Positions 15,877 through 22,556 of a stretch of 38,759 bases of DNA are shown here, piece by piece; within the stretch, counting starts at the first letter, position 1; every line of letters begins with the position of its first letter. Source of the DNA: Arthrobacter sp. CAU 1506 (GTDB lineage Bacteria > Actinomycetota > Actinomycetes > Actinomycetales > Micrococcaceae); NCBI RefSeq assembly GCF_005047635.1, contig NZ_SUKC01000007.1, positions 1 through 38,759 of the forward strand. Direction: 5' to 3'. The notes beneath the pieces are model-generated. The model ran no database searches, was not told the origin of the DNA, and saw only the letters and a program-made list of their open reading frames with translations. A program made the translations under genes and the position numbers.

Positions 15877-17825
15877 AACCTTTCGCCACACGGCTGCTCA
15901 TCGTCCTGACGGTTATCCTGGGCGTCAACTACCTGGCCTGGCGCTGGCTGGACTCGCTCAACTGGTCCGCCTGGTGGATTGCCGTCCCCCTGGTACTGGC
16001 CGAGACCTACAGCTTGATCGACGTCGGTCTCTTCGGCCTGGCCATGTGGCGGATCCGCGAACGCAAAGCGCCGCCGCCGCCGGCGGACGCCACTGTGGAC
16101 GTGTTCATCACCACCTACGACGAACCGCTGGACCTGGTCATGACCACTGCGCTGGCGGCGAAGGACATCCGCTATCCGCACAGCACCTGGATTTTGGACG
16201 ACGGCGCCAGACCGGAACTGGCCGACCTTGCCGCACGCCACGGGCTGGGCTACCTGACCCGCAGCGGCGATTGGGCGGACAAGCCGCGGCACGCCAAGGC
16301 CGGCAACCTCAATAACGCGCTGATGGTGACCCAGGGGGAATTCCTCCTGATCCTGGATGCCGACCAGATCCCGCAGCCCGACATCCTCGACAATACGCTG
16401 GGGTACTTCAACCAGCGCCGGGTCGCACTGGTCCAGACCCCGCAGTACTTCAGCAACGTCCCGGCCGACGATCCGCTGGGCAGCCAGGCACCGCTCTTCT
16501 ACGGGCCCATCCAGCAGGGCAAGGACGGGTGGAACGCTGCGTTCTTCTGCGGCTCCAATGCACTCCTCAGGCGCGAGGCCCTGATGCAGCTTGGCCTTGC
16601 AGGCTACGTGACGGAAGTGGAGCGCGGCGTCCACCGCGCCTTGGCCGGAGCCCGGAGCGCCATTCGGAAGGCCCGCCGGTCCCCGGAAGCAGCCGACCCG
16701 CTGGTGGCTGGGCTGCTTGACGAGGTGGAAGCGGCCACGGACGCGGCCCGCGAGAAACTCAAGGCTGGCGGCTCGCTGAGTGAAATCACCTACGACCTCC
16801 GGACCAAGGTGGAGGGCGCAGTGCGGACACTCGTCGCGGGGAACTTCGCTGCTTTGGAAGCAGACTTGGCCGAGATCGCCGCCATGGAGCTGGGCAGCGA
16901 GCTCGGTACGCCTGAACCGGACCAACTGGACGGGGCGGTGGAACGGATGTCGCAGCGGGACTGGTCCCCGCTGGGGGCATTGGGCTCGGTGCAGGCGGTG
17001 CTGGACGCCGTCTCTGTGGAACGTCCGGACGAGGCCCAGCCGGTGATGCCGCTGGCCACTATCTCGGTGACCGAGGACATGGCCACCTCGATGCGGCTGC
17101 ATTCGATGGGCTGGGAAAGCGTTTATCACCACGAGGTCCTCGCGTACGGTTTGGCTCCCGAGGATCTGAAGACCATGCTCACCCAGCGGCTGCGCTGGGC
17201 CCAGGGCACCATCCAGGTGATGCTGCGCGAAAACCCGCTGGCGCAGCGCGGGCTGAAACTCGGCCAGCGGCTGATGTACTTTTCCACCATGTGGAGCTAC
17301 CTCAGCGGGTTTGCCGCCGTGGTCTACTTCGCCGCCCCGGTCATCTACCTCACCTTGGGCATCCTGCCGGTCAGCAGCCTGAGCACTGACTTCTTCATCC
17401 GGTTCATCCCGTTCATGGTGGTCAACCAACTGCTGTTCGCGGTAGTGGGCAAGGGGGTCAGCACTTGGCGGGGACAGCAGTACAGCCTCGCCCTCTTCCC
17501 CACCTGGATTAAGGCCTGCACGACGGCGGCCCGTAACGTCTGGCTCGGGCGCCCGCTCGGCTTTGCCGTCACCCCCAAGGCCCGCCAGGCCGAAGGGAAC
17601 AGCTGGCATCTGATCCTCCCCCAGCTGGTCGCCATCGCTCTGCTGCTTGTTGCCCTGGTGGTGGGAGCGGTCCGGCTTGCCACTGGCCTGAACGAGCCGG
17701 TGGGCACGCTGGTCAACGTGGCCTGGGTCATCTTCGATTTGCTGATCCTGAGCGTGCTGGTCAAAGCTGTCAGGTACAAAGGGTTCACACCCGACGAAAG
17801 GAACGTCGATGCAGTTCACCGTTGA
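15873..17825 (+). CDS. CesA-like GT2 membrane glycosyltransferase with an insertion domain
   Basis: A 650-residue processive polysaccharide synthase of the cellulose/curdlan synthase type. Two membrane helices (about 7-25 and 35-60) precede a cytosolic GT-A domain and about five C-terminal helices. All catalytic motifs are present: TYDEP (81-85), DAD (162-164), TED (400-402) and QRLRW (438-442). The acceptor-loop motif FCGSNALLRREAL lies at 225-236. In ordinary family members this loop is followed within a few residues by TED. Here about 150 residues (roughly 245-395) intervene, charged and helix-rich. The GTG start overlaps the phosphatase gene, and the 3' end overlaps the STAS gene by 17 bases, so it sits inside a partner-switching operon. 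The product is an unknown beta-glucan-like or other polysaccharide; no PilZ domain is visible. Confidence 0.88.
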   Translation: MKPFATRLLIVLTVILGVNYLAWRWLDSLNWSAWWIAVPLVLAETYSLIDVGLFGLAMWRIRERKAPPPPADATVDVFITTYDEPLDLVMTTALAAKDIRYPHSTWILDDGARPELADLAARHGLGYLTRSGDWADKPRHAKAGNLNNALMVTQGEFLLILDADQIPQPDILDNTLGYFNQRRVALVQTPQYFSNVPADDPLGSQAPLFYGPIQQGKDGWNAAFFCGSNALLRREALMQLGLAGYVTEVERGVHRALAGARSAIRKARRSPEAADPLVAGLLDEVEAATDAAREKLKAGGSLSEITYDLRTKVEGAVRTLVAGNFAALEADLAEIAAMELGSELGTPEPDQLDGAVERMSQRDWSPLGALGSVQAVLDAVSVERPDEAQPVMPLATISVTEDMATSMRLHSMGWESVYHHEVLAYGLAPEDLKTMLTQRLRWAQGTIQVMLRENPLAQRGLKLGQRLMYFSTMWSYLSGFAAVVYFAAPVIYLTLGILPVSSLSTDFFIRFIPFMVVNQLLFAVVGKGVSTWRGQQYSLALFPTWIKACTTAARNVWLGRPLGFAVTPKARQAEGNSWHLILPQLVAIALLLVALVVGAVRLATGLNEPVGTLVNVAWVIFDLLILSVLVKAVRYKGFTPDERNVDAVHR

Positions 17826-18141
17826 GACCACGCCTGCCTATGCCGAAGTCAATGGCAGCGGCAGGTTGAACATGGTCGCCGCTCCCCTGCTCCGCGAGGT
17901 GGTTGCTGCGGTGGTGGCCGAGGGAAACCATCATGTGGTGGTGAACATGGAGGGCACCGAGTTCATGGACTCCTCCGGCCTCGGAGCCCTGATCGGATGC
18001 CTGAAAATTGCCCGACAGGCCGGCGGCGACCTCCGCATCGCGAATGTGCAACCGCAGGTCAAGATGGTCCTGGAACTGACCAGCATGCACCGCGTGTTGA
18101 ACCCGTACGAAAGCGTCGATGCGGCCTTTCCCCATGCCTGA
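17809..18141 (+). CDS. STAS anti-sigma factor antagonist (RsbV/SpoIIAA-like)
   Basis: A 110-residue single STAS domain. The conserved phosphorylation loop MDSSGLGAL is at residues 53-61, with the target serine in the SS pair at 55-56. In partner switching the unphosphorylated form binds the HATPase kinase/anti-sigma protein; the kinase phosphorylates this serine and the PP2C phosphatase removes it. Both enzymes are encoded in the same operon. It starts 17 bases inside the glycosyltransferase gene (GAAAGGAACG upstream of the ATG) and its end overlaps the HATPase gene, so stoichiometric production of the set is likely. No sigma factor gene is adjacent. Confidence 0.9.
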   Translation: MQFTVETTPAYAEVNGSGRLNMVAAPLLREVVAAVVAEGNHHVVVNMEGTEFMDSSGLGALIGCLKIARQAGGDLRIANVQPQVKMVLELTSMHRVLNPYESVDAAFPHA

Positions 18142-18562
18142 GGTCCTGGCCCGGAGCACGCGCCAGGGCCTGGCGACCGGGGCAACCGTGGATGCCCTGC
18201 ACGAAGACTTCGAGACACTGTGGCGGAAAGCCGATTTCGTTCCGGACATGGACCGCATGGCTTTCTCAACCGCCGTCATCGAGGCCGCCAGCAATGTGGT
18301 CCAGCACGCCGTCCCAGCCTCCGATACCCCCCTGCAACTCGGCGTGGAGATCACCATCTGGTCCCGCCGGCTGGAGGCGCGCATTTCCGAAATCGGCGCA
18401 GCACCCTCCAGCCCCGGCCTGTCGAACCCGTCGGAGATCGATGATGAATCCGAGTCCGGCCGGGGGCTGAACCTGATTCATGCCCTGGTCAGCACGGTCA
18501 CCTTTGAGCGCCACGGCGAGGACAACGTCTGGGTTCTCTGCCGCGACTCTTCCGAGGCCTAG
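18119..18562 (+). CDS. RsbW-like HATPase serine kinase / anti-sigma-type regulator
   Basis: A 147-residue GHKL ATPase of the RsbW/SpoIIAB type. The N box is EAASNVVQHAV (55-65) and the second glycine box is SGRGLNLIHAL (113-123). The first glycine box reads EIGAAP (91-96), with Glu where most members have Asp (DxG), which may alter nucleotide binding. It should phosphorylate the STAS protein encoded just before it and bind some target. Usually the target is a sigma factor, but none is present here. It starts within the STAS gene (ATG 18119; ATG 18134 is an alternative) and ends the operon at a terminator. A direct effect on the operon's glycosyltransferase is possible but is inference. Confidence 0.85.
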   Translation: MRPFPMPEVLARSTRQGLATGATVDALHEDFETLWRKADFVPDMDRMAFSTAVIEAASNVVQHAVPASDTPLQLGVEITIWSRRLEARISEIGAAPSSPGLSNPSEIDDESESGRGLNLIHALVSTVTFERHGEDNVWVLCRDSSEA

Positions 18563-18597
18563 CCCAGCCCTCGCCGCCGTCGCGAAGGCTGGGTTTC
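18563..18597 (+). terminator. Intrinsic terminator of the partner-switching operon
   Basis: CCCAGCC (18563-18569) pairs with GGCTGGG (18587-18593), an inner CGC/GCG pair extends the stem, and TTTCT follows. It begins directly at the stop codon of the HATPase gene. Confidence 0.7.
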
Positions 18598-18611
18598 TAA
18601 CCTGACGCGCG

Positions 18612-19253
18612 CTAAAGCCACGCGACGGCCCGGACGGGGGCTCCGTCGGTCGCCGTCAGCTTGAGCGGAAAGAAGCCCACCGTGCACCGGGCGGGCAGCT
18701 TGGCGGCATGGCGGACGTTCTCCACAATCAAGCCGTCGGATCCCAGCACCAACTCATGCACCGGAAGGCTAAAGGACTCGGCAGGCTGCAGCGTCCGGTC
18801 GGGGTTCAACGTGTCCACGGCGAGCACCCGCATGCCCCTGGCCCAGAGCTCATCGGCCGCGGCATGGGAGAGCACCGGATGATCCAGATACCTATCGGTG
18901 CCGAAGTGGCGGTCCCAGCCGGTAGCCAGCAGCACGATCTTGGGCACGTTGCCCTGGACCTGGCTGGCCACGTGGTGCCAGCGGATTTCATCGCCGGCTT
19001 CCAGGTCCGGAACCTGCAGCACCAAGGCTTCGCCCACCAGTTCGTCCAGCGGCACGTCGGAGGTCGTGCGGCCGCCCTCGATGCTGTGGCAGGGAGCATC
19101 GAGATGGGTTCCGGTGTGGCTGCCCAGGTGCAGAGCAGATACTTCCACCCCGTTCTCCGCGATGGTCAGCGCGCCGCCGATCGCCACCTGCGGGTCGCCC
19201 GGGAAAACCTGCATCCCCGAGGACAGCGGGTGCGTGAGGTCCACGAGCTTCAC
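18612..19253 (-). CDS. Cyclase-family metal hydrolase (kynurenine formamidase/isatin hydrolase fold)
   Basis: A 213-residue member of PF04199. The metal-binding signature SHTGTHLDAPCH lies at 45-56 (HxGTHxDxPxH type), after the usual opening KLVDLTHPLSSGM. Members hydrolyse cyclic or N-formyl amides (isatin, N-formylkynurenine) with Mn or Zn. The start is uncertain. The GTG at 19253 fits the family N terminus and uses the GGAG that overlaps the permease stop codon; an ATG at 19295 would add 14 residues and overlap the permease by 35 bases. It ends an operon with the SnoaL-like protein and NCS1 permease, so the imported ring compound is the likely substrate. Confidence 0.8.
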   Translation of the reverse strand: MKLVDLTHPLSSGMQVFPGDPQVAIGGALTIAENGVEVSALHLGSHTGTHLDAPCHSIEGGRTTSDVPLDELVGEALVLQVPDLEAGDEIRWHHVASQVQGNVPKIVLLATGWDRHFGTDRYLDHPVLSHAAADELWARGMRVLAVDTLNPDRTLQPAESFSLPVHELVLGSDGLIVENVRHAAKLPARCTVGFFPLKLTATDGAPVRAVAWL

Positions 19254-19260
19254 GTCGAGC

Positions 19261-20673
19261 TCATTCTCCGGTGCCCAGGGCAGAAGAGTCGGCATCCGCC
19301 ACTGCCGCAGGCTGCTCCGCGAGGTGGCCGGCCGGATCCCCGGCGAAGCGTGCCCGGCTCTTGACCGAGAGGCCCAGATACAGCACGAAGCTCAGCGCGA
19401 ACGCTGGAATGGTGGCCCCGACCGGGCTGGGCCAGACGTAGGTCAGCGCGTAGGAGGCTCCGGCGCCCACCAGCCACACCGCAATCGCGGCCCAATTCAC
19501 CCCGCCGGTGTACCAGTACTTTCCGCCGCTTTCCCGCAGGATGTCCCGGCCGTAGCTGCGCCGCTTGATGATGTAGTAGTCCACGATCATGATGGCGAAC
19601 ACCGGCACGAAGAAGGCGCCGATCATGACGAGGAAGTCGGTGAACTGGTTCAGCAGTGCCATCCAGGTGGAACCGGCGATGGAAACGACGCCGACTACCA
19701 ACGCCGTCGGAAGGAACCGGAGCTTCCGGCGTGCTTGTGCGTTCACGATCGAGGTGACCATGCCGTAGACCACCATGGTGTTGGTGGCCATGACGGACAT
19801 GAAGATCACGATGGCCAGTGGTGTACCGAATGCCGCAACGATCACGGTCGGATCGAATTCCGCCGGCTGCCCTCCGGAGAGGATCACGTAGCCGATGGCG
19901 GTGGCGCCCAGCGTCATGGCCAGGACGGTGGACAGCGTGTAGCCGATGCCGGATCCGACAATTCCGGCGCGGCTGGTCTTGGCCAGGCGGTTGAAATCGG
20001 CGGACAGCACCGTCCAGGAAATGGCCGTGGCGATCACAATATCCAGCACCACAAAATGCGTGTATCCGAGCGACTCGTCGACGCCAATCTGGTTGAACTC
20101 GGCCGGGCTGAAGGTGGTGAAGGCGGTGATGAAGACGTAAACCATGATCGCCAGGATGACGACGGCGAGCCACGGCTCGACCTTCGCAATGCCCTCATGG
20201 CCGAGGATGGCAAGGCATACCACGATGGCCTGGCACAGCACGGCGAACAGGATGGGGTTGGAGAATCCGGTCAGCTGCGCCACCACATAGTTGACGGTGA
20301 CACCGGCCAGCATGGCCTGCACCCAGCTCCAGCCCATCAGGATGATCACGTTGGCGGCCACCGGCAGCAGGCTGCCGCGGGTGCCGAAGGCTCCCCGGGT
20401 GATGGCCATGGTGGGCAGGCCGGTGCGGGTACCGATGTTGCCGATCAGCGTCAGCACGACTGCACCTGCCAGGGTGCCCATGACGATCAGCCAAATGGCC
20501 GAACCAAAGTTGATGCCGGGAATGAAAAGAGTGCCGGTGAGCAGTGTGGTGACCACAAAGTTGGCCGCCAGCCAGATCATGCCGATGCGGGGAGTGGACA
20601 GCGTGCCGCGGATGGGGCCGAAGCCATCCGCGTTCCGTTGAAGATGGTTGTCCAGACGCTGGTAGAGATTCAT
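19261..20673 (-). CDS. NCS1-family permease (purine/pyrimidine/hydantoin/allantoin type)
   Basis: A 470-residue transporter with about twelve hydrophobic segments. Its opening (NADGFGPIRGTLSTPRIGMIWLA), GLPTMAITRGAFG at the first inverted unit and a polar substrate-site segment SWVQAML identify the nucleobase:cation symporter-1 family, which includes the hydantoin permease Mhp1, cytosine permease CodB and allantoin permeases. These are Na+ or H+ coupled importers of small ring ureides. The gene begins 37 bp after the SnoaL-like gene and is followed at once by the cyclase-family gene, whose ribosome site overlaps its stop. Context therefore ties transport to ring opening. The exact substrate cannot be read. 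Confidence 0.88.
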   Translation of the reverse strand: MNLYQRLDNHLQRNADGFGPIRGTLSTPRIGMIWLAANFVVTTLLTGTLFIPGINFGSAIWLIVMGTLAGAVVLTLIGNIGTRTGLPTMAITRGAFGTRGSLLPVAANVIILMGWSWVQAMLAGVTVNYVVAQLTGFSNPILFAVLCQAIVVCLAILGHEGIAKVEPWLAVVILAIMVYVFITAFTTFSPAEFNQIGVDESLGYTHFVVLDIVIATAISWTVLSADFNRLAKTSRAGIVGSGIGYTLSTVLAMTLGATAIGYVILSGGQPAEFDPTVIVAAFGTPLAIVIFMSVMATNTMVVYGMVTSIVNAQARRKLRFLPTALVVGVVSIAGSTWMALLNQFTDFLVMIGAFFVPVFAIMIVDYYIIKRRSYGRDILRESGGKYWYTGGVNWAAIAVWLVGAGASYALTYVWPSPVGATIPAFALSFVLYLGLSVKSRARFAGDPAGHLAEQPAAVADADSSALGTGE

Positions 20674-20710
20674 GAGGGTCCTAGGTGCGAGAAGGATCGG
20701 AAGAGGAAGC

Positions 20711-21133
20711 TCAGCTTGCTGCTGCCGTGGTCATCGGTGAGAGGTGTTCATGCACGGCAACCAGGCGGCCGTCTGCGTCGTGGCGGAAAACGATGGTTTC
20801 CCGCTCGCGGTAGGAGTCCTCGCCGTCGGGCAGGGCTACCGTGGTTGCCACGTCGTGCACGAACACGGCGCCGCCCGGGAACACGGTCACATGCTGGTTG
20901 CTGGATTGGCAGTCGACCACGCGCCACCCGTCGTTGAGCCATTCGGCCCAGAGCGACTCGTAGGCAGCGCGGCCCTCCAGCCGATCCTGCTCCGTGTGAA
21001 ACACAAAGCTGGCCTCCGGGGCGAAGCCGGCAAAGTAGCGGTCCGTGTCCGTAGCGGCGAAGGCACTGACGATGTTGGCCGCTGCGTCTTTGACCTGCTC
21101 GATGGAAGGAGCACGGCTTTCCACCGTTCCCAT
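20711..21133 (-). CDS. SnoaL/NTF2-like protein (DUF4440 type)
   Basis: A 140-residue protein of the cone-shaped alpha+beta NTF2-like fold: an N-terminal helix (VKDAAANIVSAFAATDTDRYFAGF), then FHTEQDRLEGRAAYESLWAEW and alternating strands ending in REREVIVF-like and HEHLSP segments. Family members act as small isomerases, hydrolases or ligand-binding subunits; which applies here is unknown. The ATG at 21133 is preferred because of TAGGAG upstream; the longer frame lacks such a site. It is the first gene of the operon with the NCS1 permease and cyclase-family hydrolase, suggesting it handles the same substrate or an unstable intermediate. Confidence 0.75.
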   Translation of the reverse strand: MGTVESRAPSIEQVKDAAANIVSAFAATDTDRYFAGFAPEASFVFHTEQDRLEGRAAYESLWAEWLNDGWRVVDCQSSNQHVTVFPGGAVFVHDVATTVALPDGEDSYRERETIVFRHDADGRLVAVHEHLSPMTTAAAS

Positions 21134-21186
21134 GTGATGTCTCCTAGCTGCAGCCGAACGGCGGCCGCACAGAAAGTTTCTAAGAC

Positions 21187-21200
21187 GCAACAAGTGTTGC
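21187..21200. promoter_or_regulatory. 14-bp palindrome upstream of the SnoaL-permease operon
   Basis: GCAACA-AG-TGTTGC lies 54 bp before the SnoaL-like start codon, at a plausible promoter position, and may be an operator. The PucR protein encoded at 24410-25594 is the nearest candidate to bind it, which is only inference. Confidence 0.35.
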
Positions 21201-21250
21201 CTGTCAGTGATCTAACTGCAAGTGCCGGTCGTCACATCAGGAATTAAACG

Positions 21251-21292
21251 ACGACGGCGGGGCGCACCGTGAGTGGTGTACCCCGCCGTCGT
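21251..21292 (-). terminator. Terminator after the M20 carbamoylase-type gene
   Basis: Arms 21251-21268 and 21275-21292 pair over 18 bp with two mismatches (core ACGACGGCGGGG). On the minus strand the hairpin is followed by CGTTTAATT, a T-rich tail. It separates the hydrolase pair from the SnoaL-permease-cyclase operon. Confidence 0.8.
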
Positions 21293-21302
21293 GCGCCAGC
21301 AG

Positions 21303-22556
21303 CTATTCCGCCGCGAGCTCCCCGCGGACCAGCCGCCGGGTGACCTCGGTCAGCAGGTCCACGCCGCGCAGGGCGTCGTCGTCGCGGGTGAACTCTGCTT
21401 CGTTGTGCGAGATGCCGTCGACGCTGGGCACGAAGAGCATCACCGTCGGGACCACGTCCTTCATGTTGGTGGAGTCGTGCCCGGCTACCGTCATGATTTC
21501 GGTGTGGCTGAAGCCCAACTGTTCCGCGCTGGCGGCCCCGAGCGCCACTCCCGCGGGCTGGTAGGACACCAGCCCCCACCGGTGGGTCTGCACCAGCGAG
21601 ATGTCCGTCTTGGAGAGAGCCTCGGCGTCGGCGACGCGCTTGTCCAGCAGCTCCACGGCGCGGGCCAGGACCTCTTCGTCCGGCGAACGCAGGTCCAGGT
21701 TCATCACCACCTGCCGCGCAATCGTCACCGGCGAGTTGGGCAGCACGTACATCTCCGACACCGAGGTGTGCAGCTGTCCGGGCGCGAACTCGGCAGCGAG
21801 ATCACGGGCGGCAGAGATGACCAGCGCCGCCCCGTACAGGGCGTCCCGGCGGTCCTCCATCCGGGTGGAACCGGTGTGGGACTGCGCGCCGTCGACCGTG
21901 ACGCGGTACTTGCTGGCCGCCCAGGTACGGTCCACGATTCCCACCTGGGTGCCGGTTTCCTCGAGGTTCTTGCCCTGCTCGATGTGGATTTCGGCGTACC
22001 GGGCCACTTCCGCCAGCACCGGGGCGCCGGTTTCGGTGCCGCGGTCGCCCGCCGCCAGGGCTTCGGCAACTGTTGTGCCGGCCGGGTCCGTGGTGGCCAG
22101 CGCCTGCTCCAAGGGGAGCTTCCCGGTGAACACCGAGCTGCCCATCATGCTGGGCGTGAACCGGCTGCCTTCTTCGTTGAACCAGTTGACCACGGCAATG
22201 TTGTAGACCGGGTCCAGCTCGCCGGCCGCCGCCTCGGCTGCGATGCGGGCCGCTGCGTGGGCGCCGGCCAGCACGCCGTAGGCGCCGTCGTAGCGGCCAG
22301 CCAGCGGCTGCGAGTCCAGGTGTGATCCGAGCAGTACATAGGGGGCGCCGGGGACAACGTCGATGGTGCCGAACTGATTTCCGGCCGCATCGACTTTCTC
22401 CGCGAAACCATGCTGGGCCAGCCACTCGCCGAACCAACGGCGGGTGGCGTGGTCCGCTGTCGTGCCGGCCTGCCGGTCCACGCCGCCGCCGGCGGTGGCG
22501 CCGAAGCCGGACATGGTGGCGAAGTCAGCCAGAAATTCCTGGTTGGTGGTGCTCAT
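21303..22556 (-). CDS. M20-family Zn amidohydrolase (N-carbamoylase/allantoate amidohydrolase type)
   Basis: A 417-residue enzyme of the hydantoinase/carbamoylase branch of peptidase family M20. Ligands for a two-metal centre are visible: H79 in LLGSHLDSQP, D90 in GRYDGAYGV, E128/E129 in NEEGSRF, the His in AEIHIEQG, and the late His in ISHNEAEF. SHTGSTRM, in the lid domain, is the dimer-interface substrate motif. Members cleave N-carbamoyl groups (N-carbamoyl amino acids, beta-ureidopropionate, allantoate) to CO2, NH3 and an amine. The start overlaps the stop of the upstream amidohydrolase gene by four bases (ATGA), so the two are coupled. Together with the NCS1 permease it supports a cyclic-ureide pathway. 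Confidence 0.87.
   Translation of the reverse strand: MSTTNQEFLADFATMSGFGATAGGGVDRQAGTTADHATRRWFGEWLAQHGFAEKVDAAGNQFGTIDVVPGAPYVLLGSHLDSQPLAGRYDGAYGVLAGAHAAARIAAEAAAGELDPVYNIAVVNWFNEEGSRFTPSMMGSSVFTGKLPLEQALATTDPAGTTVAEALAAGDRGTETGAPVLAEVARYAEIHIEQGKNLEETGTQVGIVDRTWAASKYRVTVDGAQSHTGSTRMEDRRDALYGAALVISAARDLAAEFAPGQLHTSVSEMYVLPNSPVTIARQVVMNLDLRSPDEEVLARAVELLDKRVADAEALSKTDISLVQTHRWGLVSYQPAGVALGAASAEQLGFSHTEIMTVAGHDSTNMKDVVPTVMLFVPSVDGISHNEAEFTRDDDALRGVDLLTEVTRRLVRGELAAE

Noticed and set aside
14677-15891. Extension of the histidine kinase frame to 981 codons
   Set aside because: The added part is antisense to the REC-PP2C gene, lacks domains, and the kinase's first membrane helix follows the GTG/ATG near 14.6 kb.
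18898-20937. A 679-codon plus-strand open frame across the permease region
   Set aside because: It is antisense to the cyclase-family, NCS1 and SnoaL-like genes; its His/Asp/Gly-rich composition and lack of domains mark it as a shadow.
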